64,000 nt of DNA from positions 372,001 to 436,000 of the forward strand of contig JAXMDM010000004.1 of the NCBI GenBank assembly GCA_046348835.1, written 5' to 3'. Positions 11,434-20,272 of this stretch are shown here, one piece after another. A program made the translations under genes and the position numbers. The notes beneath the pieces were generated by a model. It was not told the DNA's origin. It saw only the letters and a list, made by a program, of their open reading frames with translations, and made no database searches. The stretch's first letter is position 1. Each line of letters begins with the position of its first letter. This stretch comes from Defluviicoccus sp046348835. Lineage in GTDB: Bacteria > Pseudomonadota > Alphaproteobacteria > Rhodospirillales > Defluviicoccaceae.

Positions 11434-12210
11434 TCAGCGGTTGCTGAAGCTTGGCTTGCGCTTCTCGGCGAACGCGTTCATCCCTTCCTTCTGATCGGCA
11501 GTGGCGAAGATGGCGTGGAACATCCGTCGCTCGAAGGTCAGCCCCTCGGCCAGCGATCCCTCGAAGGCCCGGTTCACCGACTCCTTGGCGATCATGGCGA
11601 TCGGCTGCGAGTTGCGGGCGATCTTTTCCGCCGCCTTCATCGTCTCGGCGAGCAGGTCGGTGAGCGGAACGACGCGGGAGACGAGACCGGAGCGCTCGGC
11701 TTCGTCCGCCTTCATCTGCCGTCCGGTCAAGCACAGGTCCATGGCTTTCGACTTACCGATGGCGCGGGTCAGGCGCTGCGTGCCGCCGAGGCCGGGGATG
11801 GCGCCAATGGAGATCTCCGGCTGGCCGAAGACGGCGTTGTCGGCGGCGATGATGAAATCGCACATCATCGCCAGCTCGCAGCCGCCGCCGAGGGCGAACC
11901 CGGAAACCGCCGCGATGACCGGCTTCCGGCACATGGCGACCCGCTCCCACTTGCGGGTGAGGAAATCCTCGCGGTAGCAATCCATGAAGGTTTTATCCTT
12001 CATCTCCTTGATGTCGGCACCGGCGGCGAAGGCCTTCTCGTTGCCGGTGATGACGAGACAGCCGATGGCTTCATCCGCCTCAAAGGCGTCCACCGCCGCC
12101 GCCAGTTCCATCATCAGTTTGGCGTTCAGCGCGTTGAGGGCCTGGGGCCGGTTCAGCGTAATCAGGCCGACCGCCCCTTTTGCCTCTGCAATGATGTGTT
12201 CGTAGGCCAT
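11434..12210 (-). CDS. Enoyl-CoA hydratase
   Basis: 258-residue crotonase-fold enzyme hydrating 2-trans-enoyl-CoA in fatty-acid or amino-acid catabolism, cytoplasmic and usually hexameric. Oxyanion-hole segments AFAAGADIKEM and SGFALGGGCELAM are present. The two catalytic glutamates of true hydratases are seen as Glu in GGCELAM and in GQPEISIGAIPGLGGTQRL. The C-terminal EGMNAFAEKRKPSFSNR is the common EKRKPxFxxR tail. Its place between mutM and rpsT is frequent in alphaproteobacteria and says little about pathway. Confidence 0.95.
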   Translation of the reverse strand: MAYEHIIAEAKGAVGLITLNRPQALNALNAKLMMELAAAVDAFEADEAIGCLVITGNEKAFAAGADIKEMKDKTFMDCYREDFLTRKWERVAMCRKPVIAAVSGFALGGGCELAMMCDFIIAADNAVFGQPEISIGAIPGLGGTQRLTRAIGKSKAMDLCLTGRQMKADEAERSGLVSRVVPLTDLLAETMKAAEKIARNSQPIAMIAKESVNRAFEGSLAEGLTFERRMFHAIFATADQKEGMNAFAEKRKPSFSNR

Positions 12211-12318
12211 GCCTTCTTCCCTCCTTGGTGTTTACTTATTGTCCCGGCCGCCCGGTGCGGCCAGAGCGATGGGCCAGAGCGATAAACGCGCCGCGGTCGC
12301 CGCCCGTCGCCGACGGCG

Positions 12319-13179
12319 TTACCGCTGCCGCCGGGCACAGTAGAAAGTCGCCCGGCCGCTTTGGACGATGCGACGGATACCGCCGGTGGCGGCGAGATCG
12401 CACCGACATCCCGGACAGGCCTCGCCGGCGCGCCCGTATACCGCGAATTGCAACTGGAAAAAACCTAGTTCCCCGGACGGCTGCCGGTGATCTCGCAACG
12501 ACGACCCGCCGGCGCCGATGGCTTCGGCAAAGACGCCTTGAATGGCGCGGGCTAGCCGGCCGATCCGGCGGCCGGCGACGACCGAGGCGGCCGGGCGCTC
12601 CGGCGACAGGCCCGACCGAAACAGGCTCTCGGAAGCGTAAATGTTGCCCATCCCGGCCACCACCGCCTGATCGAGAAGGGCGGTCTTGATGGGCGAGCGG
12701 CGACCGGCAAGACGCGCGGCGAGCCACGCCGGGGTAAACGCCGCATCGAGCGGATCGCAACCCAGCCGGGACAGCATCGGATGCTGGTGGATGGAAGCCG
12801 CTGCGGCCAAATCCATGAAGCCGAAGCGGCGGGGATCGCGAAAGCGGATGACGGCACCGGCGTCGGTAGAGAGGACGAGGTGCTCGTGCTCCCTTTCGGC
12901 ATCGGCGTCGCTTTGGTCCGCACCGACGGCGTCGATGAGGAAGCGTCCGGACATCCCGAGATGGGCGATCCAGACGTGACCGTCGTCGAGGGCGAACAGC
13001 AGGTACTTGCCGCGGCGGTCGATGCCGAGGACGGTGCGGTCGGCGAGGCGACGGGCGAAATCGGCCGGCAGCGGAAACCGCAGGTCGGGGCGACGCAGGT
13101 CGACCCGGCGTATCCGCCGGCCCACCAGCACCGGGATCAGGCCGCGGCGCACCGTTTCCACTTCCGGCAGTTCGGGCAT
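12319..13179 (-). CDS. mutM: Formamidopyrimidine-DNA glycosylase with altered zinc finger
   Basis: Base-excision repair enzyme removing 8-oxoguanine and formamidopyrimidines, bifunctional glycosylase/AP lyase. 286 residues from the ATG giving MPELPEVETVRRGL, where Pro2 and Glu3 are catalytic; the open upstream frame is rejected. GIDRRGKYLLF holds the catalytic beta-hairpin Lys and GMGNIYASESLFRSGLSP the helix-two-turn-helix. The C-terminal zinc finger is unusual: the first pair is ACPGCRC, but the second reads FYCARRQR where the family has FYCPxCQR, so the fourth Cys is replaced by Arg. The third Cys of CPGCRC might compensate. It is divergent from ubiE with a 47-base gap. Confidence 0.94.
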   Translation of the reverse strand: MPELPEVETVRRGLIPVLVGRRIRRVDLRRPDLRFPLPADFARRLADRTVLGIDRRGKYLLFALDDGHVWIAHLGMSGRFLIDAVGADQSDADAEREHEHLVLSTDAGAVIRFRDPRRFGFMDLAAAASIHQHPMLSRLGCDPLDAAFTPAWLAARLAGRRSPIKTALLDQAVVAGMGNIYASESLFRSGLSPERPAASVVAGRRIGRLARAIQGVFAEAIGAGGSSLRDHRQPSGELGFFQLQFAVYGRAGEACPGCRCDLAATGGIRRIVQSGRATFYCARRQR

Positions 13180-13226
13180 GGCGCCACGGTAGCGTGCTTG
13201 GGCGCCTTCCGCTATGGTGCGCAACC

Positions 13227-14006
13227 ATGACCGATCCCGAAACAGCAGCGCAGACGCCGCCGGCGGCACCCGACGCCTCCACCCACTTCGGCTTCCGGAC
13301 CGTGGGCGAGGCCGAAAAGGCGTCGCTGGTCCGCGGCGTGTTCGACCGCGTCGCGCCCCGCTACGATCTGATGAACGATTTGATGAGCGGCGGCGTTCAT
13401 CGCTGGTGGAAGGCGGCGATGGTGGACTGGCTGGCGCCAAACCCACGGATGCGGGTGCTGGACGTGGGCGGCGGCACCGGCGATATCGCCTTCCGGCTGG
13501 CGGCACGGGGCGTTGGGCCGATCACCGTGGTCGACATCAACCGCGAGATGCTGGCGGTGGGCCGCGACCGTGCCATCGACCGCGGCCTGGTGAACGGGTT
13601 GACCTGGGTGGCGGGGGATGCCGAGGCGCTGCCGGTGGCCGACGGCTCGGTCGATGCCTTCACCATCGCCTTCTGCATCCGCAACGTCACCCACATCGAT
13701 CGCGTGCTGGCGGAGGCGGCGCGGGTGCTTAAGCCGGGCGGCCGCTTTCTCTGCCTCGAGTTCAGTCGCGTCGCCGTCCCCGTTCTCGACCGCCTCTACG
13801 ATGCCTATTCCTTCGCGGTGTTGCCCACACTGGGCCGCCTGGTGGCCGGCGATGCCGACGCCTACCGGTATCTGGCCGAGAGCATTCGCCGCTTCCCTTC
13901 CCAGGACGCCTTCGCCCGGATGATCGCCGAGGCAGGACTTGGCCAGGTCCGCTACCGCAATCTGTCGGGAGGGATCGCCGCGCTCCATTCAGCCTGGCGT
14001 ATCTGA
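13227..14006 (+). CDS. ubiE: Ubiquinone/menaquinone C-methyltransferase UbiE
   Basis: 259-residue class I SAM-dependent methyltransferase for the C-methylation step of ubiquinone (and menaquinone) synthesis. N-terminal signature ASLVRGVFDRVAPRYDLMNDL, SAM-binding loop VLDVGGGTGDIAF, motif II AFTIAFCIRNVTHIDRVLAEA and the C-terminal YRNLSGGIAALHSAWRI are all canonical. The ATG at 13227 gives the best N-terminus; a longer open frame starts at 13194. It begins the ubiE-ubiB-coaBC-dut series and is divergent from mutM. Confidence 0.97.
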   Translation: MTDPETAAQTPPAAPDASTHFGFRTVGEAEKASLVRGVFDRVAPRYDLMNDLMSGGVHRWWKAAMVDWLAPNPRMRVLDVGGGTGDIAFRLAARGVGPITVVDINREMLAVGRDRAIDRGLVNGLTWVAGDAEALPVADGSVDAFTIAFCIRNVTHIDRVLAEAARVLKPGGRFLCLEFSRVAVPVLDRLYDAYSFAVLPTLGRLVAGDADAYRYLAESIRRFPSQDAFARMIAEAGLGQVRYRNLSGGIAALHSAWRI

Positions 14007-14032
14007 GGCAGGGGCGCGGTCGCTCGGTAACC

Positions 14033-15556
14033 ATGCTTCGGACCGGCCGCAACCTTTCGCGCATGTTCGGACTGATGGCGATCTTGGCGCGAAACGACGC
14101 GCTGACGCCGATCGAGACGCTCGATCCGCCGCGGGCGGTGGTGAAGGGACTGCGGGCCGTTTCCCGCCGTCGCCAGGGACGGCTGGGGGAGAAGTTCGCC
14201 CGTGCCCTGGAGGCCGCCGGCCCGACGTTCATCAAGCTGGGGCAGGCGCTGTCCACCCGCGCCGACGTTCTCGGCGACGATTTCGCCGCCGATCTGGCTC
14301 ACCTGCGCGACCGGCTGCCGCCGTTCGAGGGAACCGTCGCCCGGCGGATCATCGAAGAGGAGCTGCAAAAGCCGGCGGACGTTCTCTTTCGTCGCTTCGA
14401 CGATGTCCCGGTGGCCGCCGCCTCCATCGCCCAAGTCCACTTCGCCGAAACCAGCGACGGTAGGCCGGTGGCGGTCAAGGTGCTCCGGCCCGGGGTCGAG
14501 GGCGCATTTCGCCGCGACCTCGACCTCTTCTTCTGGCTGGCGGAGCGCATCGAATGGCTTCGACCCGACCTGAAGAGGCTTCGCTTCGTCGATTCCGTCT
14601 CCCTTTTCGCGGAATCGGTGAGCCACGAGATGGACCTGCGGATGGAGGCGGCCGCCGCGTCCGAGCTGACCGAAAACTTCGCATCCGACGGCAGCCTGCA
14701 CGTCCCCGCCGTCGACTGGTCGCGCACGGGGCAACGGGTCCTCACCATCGAGCGCGTCAGCGGGCTGCCCATCAATGCTCGCGAGGCGATCATCGCCGCC
14801 GGCCATCGCCCCGAACGGATCCTGACGATCGCCGCCGAAGTGATCTTCAAGCAGGTGTTCCGCGATGGCTTCTTCCACGGCGACCTGCACCCCGGCAATC
14901 TCTTCATCCAGCCGGACGGTCGCCTCGCCGTCGTCGACTTCGGCATCATGGGCCGATTGGACCGGGCCACCCGGCGCCACCTGGCGCAACTGCTGCTGGC
15001 CTTTCTCAACCGGGATTATAAGGCGGCGGCCCATGTCCACTTCGCCGCCGGCTGGGTATCGCGTCATCACTCGAAGGCATCGTTCGCCCAGGCGTTGCGT
15101 TCCATCGGTGAGCCGATCTTCGACAAGCCCCAGCACGAAATCTCCATCGCTCGGCTATTGAGCCAGCTGTTCCGGGTCACCGAGACCTTCGGCATGGAGA
15201 CACAGCCGCAACTGCTGCTCCTGCAAAAGACCATGCTGGTGGCGGAAGGTAGCGGTCGCGCCCTTTGCCCCGAGATCAACATGTGGGCGCTGGCGCGGCC
15301 GATGATGAGCGAGTGGATGCAAGAGGAACTGCGCCTCGATGTGAGGTTGCGGGAGGCGGCGGAGGTGGTGGAAGAAGCCGCCGGGAAGCTGGTGGAGTTC
15401 GGCCGCACCCTGGAAAAGGGTTCTGGCTGGCTGGCCAGCGGAGCCGTTCGCCTGCATCAGGACGACGTTAAGCTGCTCCGTCTGACCCGCGCCGGCTTTA
15501 CCTGGCTGCCGTGGCTGGTCGCCCTCGTCGCGGTAGTTTATGCCATCACCCGGTGA
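14033..15556 (+). CDS. ubiB: Ubiquinone biosynthesis accessory kinase-like protein UbiB
   Basis: 507-residue atypical protein-kinase-like ATPase of the UbiB/ABC1/COQ8 family, needed for efficient ubiquinone synthesis. The family KxGQ motif is in FIKLGQALSTRADVLGDDF. An Ala-rich loop (AAASIAQVHFAE) replaces the glycine-rich loop; the nucleotide Lys is in VAVKVLRPGVE and the catalytic region reads FFHGDLHPGNLF with VVDFGIMGRLD. A C-terminal hydrophobic helix (AGFTWLPWLVALVAVVYAI) fits the usual membrane anchor. It follows ubiE by 26 bases. Confidence 0.96.
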   Translation: MLRTGRNLSRMFGLMAILARNDALTPIETLDPPRAVVKGLRAVSRRRQGRLGEKFARALEAAGPTFIKLGQALSTRADVLGDDFAADLAHLRDRLPPFEGTVARRIIEEELQKPADVLFRRFDDVPVAAASIAQVHFAETSDGRPVAVKVLRPGVEGAFRRDLDLFFWLAERIEWLRPDLKRLRFVDSVSLFAESVSHEMDLRMEAAAASELTENFASDGSLHVPAVDWSRTGQRVLTIERVSGLPINAREAIIAAGHRPERILTIAAEVIFKQVFRDGFFHGDLHPGNLFIQPDGRLAVVDFGIMGRLDRATRRHLAQLLLAFLNRDYKAAAHVHFAAGWVSRHHSKASFAQALRSIGEPIFDKPQHEISIARLLSQLFRVTETFGMETQPQLLLLQKTMLVAEGSGRALCPEINMWALARPMMSEWMQEELRLDVRLREAAEVVEEAAGKLVEFGRTLEKGSGWLASGAVRLHQDDVKLLRLTRAGFTWLPWLVALVAVVYAITR

Positions 15557-15640
15557 CCATCTGTCGTACGGCTGAAGCCGCCCTTGTAAGCCGCTGGTTA
15601 CGCGTTAGGTATTAACAACCCACTTGCGTTGATTAGCTGA

Positions 15641-16870
15641 ATGAGTACATCACTTCAGGGTAAAAGCATTCTTCTCGTCGTCGCCGGTGGGATTGGCGCC
15701 TATAAGTGTCTCGAACTGATCCGCCGGGTGCGGGAGCGGGGGGCTTCGGTGCGTTGCGTCCTCACCCGCGCCGGGGCGGAGTTCGTAACCCCCTTGTCGT
15801 TGGCCGCGCTCAGCGAGGCCAAGGTCTACCGGGACCTGTTTTCCCTCACCGATGAAAGCGAGATGGGGCATATCCGTCTATCTCGCACGGCGGACGTCGT
15901 CCTCGTCGCGCCGGCGACCGCCGATCTCTTGGCGCGGATGGCCGCCGGCCTTGCCGACGATCTGGCGGCAACGGTGCTGCTGGCCACCGACAAGCCGGTG
16001 ATCGCCGCCCCGGCGATGAACGTGCGGATGTGGCGACACCCGGCAACGCAGGCCAACCTGGCGACGCTCACCGGTCGCGGCGTCCGTTTCGTGGGGCCGA
16101 ACGAGGGCGACATGGCGTGCGGCGAATACGGTCCCGGCCGGATGGCCGAGCCGGAGGAACTGCTGGCGGCGCTGGAAGCGTTCTTTTCCGAGCGGGGCCG
16201 GTTGGTCGGCGTCCGCGCCTTGGTGACCAGCGGTCCCACGCGCGAGCCGCTGGATCCGGTCCGCTTCCTCACCAATCGATCGTCGGGTCGCCAGGGCCAC
16301 GCCATCGCCGCCGCCCTTTCCCGCCTGGGGGCGTCGACGACGCTGGTGGCCGGCCCCACCGCCCAGCCGGACCCGCCGGGGGTATCGGTGGTCCATGTGG
16401 AAACCGCGGAGGACATGCTCGCGGCCTGCGAGGCGGCGCTTCCCGTCGACGTGGCCGTCTGCGCCGCCGCCGTCAGCGACTGGCGGGCGGCCGAGATCGT
16501 CCCCGATAAGATCAAGAAGCAGGCAAGCGGGGTCCCACCGGTGCTCAGCCTCGCGGAAAACCCGGACATCCTCGCCCGACTGGCCGCGACGAGGCCGATG
16601 CGTCCGCGTCTCGTCGTCGGTTTTGCCGCCGAGACCTCCCGTTTGATCGACAACGCGCGGGAGAAGCGGGCGCGCAAGGGCTGCGACTGGATCGTCGCCA
16701 ACGACGTTTCGCCCGGCACCGGCACCTTCGGGGGTGATCGCAATACCGTTCATCTCATCAGCGAAACGGGCGTGGAGGGGTGGCCGGAGATGACCAAGGA
16801 GGGAGTGGCCGAACGCCTCGTCAGTCGTATCGCCGACGCGCTGGCGATACCGGAGGTGGTCACATGCTGA
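15641..16870 (+). CDS. coaBC: Bifunctional phosphopantothenoylcysteine decarboxylase / synthetase
   Basis: 409-residue fusion catalysing two consecutive steps of coenzyme A synthesis. The N-terminal CoaC flavoprotein half (about 1-185) has GGIGAYKCLELIRR, the PAMNVRMW motif and the active-site ACGEYGPGRMAEPEE. The C-terminal CoaB half (about 190-405) has TSGPTREPLDPVRFLTNRSSG, AVSDWRAAEIVPDKIKK and GCDWIVANDVS. The ATG at 15641 has no obvious Shine-Dalgarno sequence. Its stop overlaps the dut start by 7 bases, indicating translational coupling. Confidence 0.97.
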   Translation: MSTSLQGKSILLVVAGGIGAYKCLELIRRVRERGASVRCVLTRAGAEFVTPLSLAALSEAKVYRDLFSLTDESEMGHIRLSRTADVVLVAPATADLLARMAAGLADDLAATVLLATDKPVIAAPAMNVRMWRHPATQANLATLTGRGVRFVGPNEGDMACGEYGPGRMAEPEELLAALEAFFSERGRLVGVRALVTSGPTREPLDPVRFLTNRSSGRQGHAIAAALSRLGASTTLVAGPTAQPDPPGVSVVHVETAEDMLAACEAALPVDVAVCAAAVSDWRAAEIVPDKIKKQASGVPPVLSLAENPDILARLAATRPMRPRLVVGFAAETSRLIDNAREKRARKGCDWIVANDVSPGTGTFGGDRNTVHLISETGVEGWPEMTKEGVAERLVSRIADALAIPEVVTC

Positions 16871-17349
16871 CCGTTGCCGTGGCCCGCCTGCCGCATGGCG
16901 CCGATCTGCCTTTGCCGGCCTACGCCACCCCGCTCAGCGCCGGCCTGGACCTGATGGCGGCGGTGTCCGCGCCGCTGGTCCTGGCGCCGATGGCCCGCGC
17001 GCTGGTGCCGACCGGCATCGCCATCGCCCTGCCGGCCGATTACGAGGCGCAGGTGAGGCCCCGATCGGGGCTTGCCGCCCATCACGGTGTGACCATCCTG
17101 AATAGTCCGGGCACCATCGATGCCGACTATCGCGGAGAGATCCAGGTGATCCTGATCAACCTCGGACGGGATGCCGTTACCATCGAACGGGGACAGCGGA
17201 TTGCCCAGCTGGTGGTGGCGCCGGTGACCCGGGTGGCCTGGAACGAGACCGACGAACTGACCCGCACCGATCGCGGCGGCGGCGGATTCGGCTCGACCGG
17301 GATCTCCGCCGGTCGCGCCGCCCGATCCAGGGCGGAAGGAGCCCGATGA
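16864..17349 (+). CDS. dut: Deoxyuridine 5'-triphosphate nucleotidohydrolase
   Basis: 161-residue trimeric dUTPase converting dUTP to dUMP and pyrophosphate. The conserved motifs appear in order: AGLDLMA, RPRSGLAAHHG, GTIDADYRGEIQVIL with the catalytic Asp, GQRIAQLVV, and the C-terminal P-loop-like RGGGGFGSTG. The 14 or so residues after FGSTG are a short extension. Overlaps at both ends (7 bases with coaBC, 4 with the next gene) place it in one coupled operon. The coaBC-dut pairing is common in proteobacteria. Confidence 0.97.
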   Translation: MLTVAVARLPHGADLPLPAYATPLSAGLDLMAAVSAPLVLAPMARALVPTGIAIALPADYEAQVRPRSGLAAHHGVTILNSPGTIDADYRGEIQVILINLGRDAVTIERGQRIAQLVVAPVTRVAWNETDELTRTDRGGGGFGSTGISAGRAARSRAEGAR

Positions 17350-17804
17350 TGCTCCGACTGTCCCGGAAGACACTGTTCGCCATCGAGGCGGTTCTCGACA
17401 TTGCCTACCATTCGGCCGCGGAGCCGGTGCAAAGCCGCGAGATCACCCGGCGGCAGGGCATCCCCCGGCGCTACCTGGAACAATCGCTGCAGAATCTGGT
17501 CCGCCACGGGGTCCTCGTCGGCGTGCGGGGACCGCGCGGCGGCTACCGCTTGGCGCGGGAGCGGCGGCGCATCAGCATCGGCGAGATCGTCCGCATCGTC
17601 CGGACGACCGAGGCGGAGGAGGAGCCGGCCGATCGGGATAACGGCTCACTCCTCGGGCAAAAGGTGGTGCAGCCGTTGTGGCAGGACCTGCAGCAGGACG
17701 TGATGGCCCGGCTCGACCGAATCTCCATTGACGATCTGTGCATCCGCGCCAACCGTGAGGGAATCGCCAGCGAGGGCCGTAGCAGCCTCGATTTTTCCAT
17801 CTGA
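17346..17804 (+). CDS. Rrf2-family transcriptional regulator (no Fe-S cysteines)
   Basis: 152-residue Rrf2 regulator. The winged HTH covers roughly residues 5-70 (LSRKTLFAIEAVLDIA, IPRRYLEQSLQNLVRHGVL, GPRGGYRLARE). The three clustered cysteines that hold the cluster in IscR or NsrR are absent; the only Cys is at about position 132 (IDDLCIRA). It overlaps dut by 4 bases and is followed 63 bases later by cysK. Position and missing cluster suggest a CymR-like regulator of cysteine synthesis rather than an iron-sulfur sensor; CymR acts in complex with CysK in Firmicutes. This role is inferred. Confidence 0.88.
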   Translation: MMLRLSRKTLFAIEAVLDIAYHSAAEPVQSREITRRQGIPRRYLEQSLQNLVRHGVLVGVRGPRGGYRLARERRRISIGEIVRIVRTTEAEEEPADRDNGSLLGQKVVQPLWQDLQQDVMARLDRISIDDLCIRANREGIASEGRSSLDFSI

Positions 17805-17867
17805 CCGGGGACCTGCTGCGAGCCGGTGTCAACGCCAACCGAGGGAACGGTAAGAGGGAAGAGTAGG

Positions 17868-18857
17868 ATGAGCGATCAGGGAACGGCGACACGCGGGACG
17901 GCGGGGCCCATTCACGGCCGCATCTATGACAGCATTCTCGAGACCATCGGCAACACGCCGCTGATCCGGCTGGCCAAGCTGGCAAAGCATGCGGGCGTCA
18001 ACGCCGATCTCGTCGGCAAGTGCGAGTTCTTCAATCCGATGCATTCGGTTAAGGATCGGATTGGGCTGGCGATGGTGGAAGCGGCGGAGAAGGACGGGCG
18101 GATCGGCCCCGGCGCCACCCTGGTCGAACCTACCTCCGGTAACACCGGCATCGCGCTCGCCTTCGTTTGCGCCGCCCGCGGTTACCGGCTGATCCTGACC
18201 ATGCCCGACAGCATGTCGGTGGAGCGGCGGAAGATGCTGGCGCTGCTGGGGGCCGAGATCGTGCTGACCCCGGCGGCGAAGGGAATGCCGGGGGCGGTTG
18301 CCCGCGCCGAGGAGATCGTCGGGGCGACACCGGGGTCGATCATGCTGCAGCAGTTCTCCAACCCGGCTAACCCGGATGTCCACCGCCGCACCACTGCCGA
18401 GGAGATCTGGCGCGATACCGGCGGCGGCGTCGACGTGATGATCAGCGGGGTGGGCACCGGCGGCACCCTCACCGGCTGTGGCGAGGTGCTGAAGGCGCGG
18501 AAGCCGGGGTTCAGAATGGTCGCGGTGGAACCGGAGGACAGCCCGGTCCTCTCCGGCGGCCTGCCCGGGCCCCACAAGATCCAAGGCATCGGTGCTGGTT
18601 TCGTGCCGGCGGTGCTGGATACGCGGCTGATCGATGAAGTGATCAAGATCGCCAACGAAACCGCGTTCGTCACCGCGCGACTGGTCGCCCGGTTGGAGGG
18701 GGTGCCGGTCGGCATCTCCTCGGGAGCGGCGCTCGCCGCCGGCATCGAGGTCGGCAAGCGGCCGGAGATGGCGGGCAAGATGATCGTCGTCATCCTCCCG
18801 TCGTTCGCCGAGCGCTACCTGTCGACGGCGCTGTTCGAGGGTATTGGCGGCGACTGA
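17868..18857 (+). CDS. cysK: Cysteine synthase A
   Basis: 329-residue PLP enzyme making L-cysteine from O-acetylserine and sulfide. ETIGNTPLIRL opens the fold, NPMHSVKDRIG holds the PLP lysine, PTSGNTGIALAF the phosphate/substrate loop, GVGTGGTLTG the second PLP-phosphate loop and GISSGAALAAG the C-terminal site. The first 15 or so residues (TATRGTAGPIHGRI) are a short extension. It lies between an Rrf2 regulator and a MoeB/ThiF-like gene, so cysteine synthesis and sulfur transfer appear co-regulated. Confidence 0.96.
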   Translation: MSDQGTATRGTAGPIHGRIYDSILETIGNTPLIRLAKLAKHAGVNADLVGKCEFFNPMHSVKDRIGLAMVEAAEKDGRIGPGATLVEPTSGNTGIALAFVCAARGYRLILTMPDSMSVERRKMLALLGAEIVLTPAAKGMPGAVARAEEIVGATPGSIMLQQFSNPANPDVHRRTTAEEIWRDTGGGVDVMISGVGTGGTLTGCGEVLKARKPGFRMVAVEPEDSPVLSGGLPGPHKIQGIGAGFVPAVLDTRLIDEVIKIANETAFVTARLVARLEGVPVGISSGAALAAGIEVGKRPEMAGKMIVVILPSFAERYLSTALFEGIGGD

Positions 18858-18869
18858 TCGGACGAAGCC

Positions 18870-19748
18870 GTGACCGCGCTGGTCGAGGGCGGGCGAGCGG
18901 TGGTGCCGGTCCGGGAACTCACGGACGGCGAGATCCGCCGTTACGCCCGTCACATCCTCCTCGACGAGGTGGGCGGTGCGGGCCAGGCGAAGCTGCTGGC
19001 GAGCCGGGTGCTCGTCGTCGGCGCCGGTGGCCTCGGCTCGCCGCTCCTCCTTTACCTGGCCGCGGCGGGCGTCGGAACCATCGGCATCGTCGACGACGAT
19101 CGGGTCGACCTGTCCAATCTGCAGCGGCAGATCGTCCACTCCACCGCCGCCGTCGGCCGGGCGAAGGTGGAGAGTGCCCGGGCGACGCTGGCCGGGGTCA
19201 ACCCCGATATTCGGGTCATCGGCCACGAGCAGCGCCTCAGCCGGGAGAATGCCCTCGCCCTGGTCGGCGCCTACGATATCGTCGCCGACGGCAGCGACAA
19301 TTTCCCCACCCGGTTTCTCGTCAACGACGCCTGCCATTTCGCCCGACGGACGCTGGTCTCGGCGGCGATCCTCCGCTTCGACGGCCAACTGGCCACCTTC
19401 CGCTCGTTTTCGCCGCAGGGGGATGGGGCAGGGCCGCCCCGAGGCCCCTGCTACCGCTGTCTATACCCGGCGCCGCCGCCGCCGGGTGCGGTTCCGTCAT
19501 GCGCGGAGGCGGGCGTACTCGGTGCCTTCTGCGGGGTCCTCGGATCGCTGCAGGCGACGGAGGTGATCAAGGAGCTGCTCGGCATCGGCGAGAGCCTCGC
19601 CGGATGGCTTCTCGTCTGCGACGGCTTGCGCGGCACCTTCCGCCGCATCCGGGTCAGGCCGGACCCGGGCTGCCCGCTCTGCGGCGAGCGGCCCACAATC
19701 GTGGATCTGAATAACAACCATCAGGGGGAAACCGATGGCGACGGCTGA
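18870..19748 (+). CDS. HesA/MoeB/ThiF-family adenylyltransferase
   Basis: 292-residue E1-like enzyme that adenylates the C-terminal Gly of a ubiquitin-like sulfur carrier protein. GTG start 12 bases after cysK. RYARHILLDEVGGAGQ is the family N-terminus; VLVVGAGGLGSPLLLYLAAAG is the nucleotide loop; NLQRQIVHST and DNFPTRFLVNDAC follow. The zinc site uses CYRC and CPLC pairs. There is no rhodanese domain. MoeB (molybdopterin), ThiF (thiamine) and a cysteine-linked CysO-type pathway are all possible; beside cysK and DsrE-like genes a sulfur-transfer role is likely, but the partner carrier is not in this window. Confidence 0.9.
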   Translation: MTALVEGGRAVVPVRELTDGEIRRYARHILLDEVGGAGQAKLLASRVLVVGAGGLGSPLLLYLAAAGVGTIGIVDDDRVDLSNLQRQIVHSTAAVGRAKVESARATLAGVNPDIRVIGHEQRLSRENALALVGAYDIVADGSDNFPTRFLVNDACHFARRTLVSAAILRFDGQLATFRSFSPQGDGAGPPRGPCYRCLYPAPPPPGAVPSCAEAGVLGAFCGVLGSLQATEVIKELLGIGESLAGWLLVCDGLRGTFRRIRVRPDPGCPLCGERPTIVDLNNNHQGETDGDG

Positions 19749-20187
19749 GGCCACCGAACCGGATTCATTACCGCTGGAAGGCGCCGCCGATCTCGGCGTG
19801 ATTGCCTTCTCGGGCAGCTTCGAGCGGGTCCACTACGCGCTGGTCCTCGCCACCTCGGCGGCGGCGGTGGGGGGGCGGGCGATCCTCTTCTTCACCCACG
19901 ACGCGCTGCGCTCGCTGGTGGAGGGCGACGGCTGGCGTCTGCTTCCGGCGTCGGGCGGCGCGCTCGGCGGGGAAATCGACGATGCCTACGGCCGGTGCGG
20001 CTGCGCCACCTTCGGCGAACTGCTGCGATCGGCGGTGGCATTGGGCGTGCGGTTCATTGCTTGCGAGATGGGACTGCGCATCGCCCGTCTCGCCCGCGAG
20101 GATCTGCGCGCCGACGTGCCGATCGAGGTGGCGGGGGTGGTCACCCTCTTGGCCGACCCGACGGCGCGGCGACTGGTGTTTGTCTGA
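19735..20187 (+). CDS. DsrE/DsrF-family sulfur-relay-like protein
   Basis: 150-residue protein with the DsrE-like alpha/beta fold: IAFSGSFERVHYALVLATSAAAVGG at the N-terminus, FFTHDALRSLVEG, then VRFIACEMGLRIARL with a conserved Cys typical of the DsrE2 branch and the closing VAGVVTLLADP. Such proteins carry persulfide sulfur or act as peroxiredoxin-like accessory proteins. It overlaps the MoeB-like gene by 14 bases, closing the dut-rrf2-cysK-moeB-dsrE series. Substrate unknown. Confidence 0.82.
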   Translation: MATAEATEPDSLPLEGAADLGVIAFSGSFERVHYALVLATSAAAVGGRAILFFTHDALRSLVEGDGWRLLPASGGALGGEIDDAYGRCGCATFGELLRSAVALGVRFIACEMGLRIARLAREDLRADVPIEVAGVVTLLADPTARRLVFV

Positions 20188-20244
20188 ACGGGCGGAGCCG
20201 AAGGCGAGGCCCGCGACCGGCGTAGAACCGGGAGGGAAAAAGGA

Positions 20245-20272
20245 CGGGAGGAACCGGGATCGATTCCTCCCG
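20245..20272 (+). terminator. Nine-base-pair stem-loop after the DsrE gene
   Basis: CGGGAGGAA and TTCCTCCCG form a perfect 9-bp stem with a 10-base loop, 57 bases after the DsrE stop in a convergent gap. No T-run follows, so it would be a weak or Rho-assisted terminator. The stretch 20330-20380 just after it is AT-rich. Confidence 0.4.
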
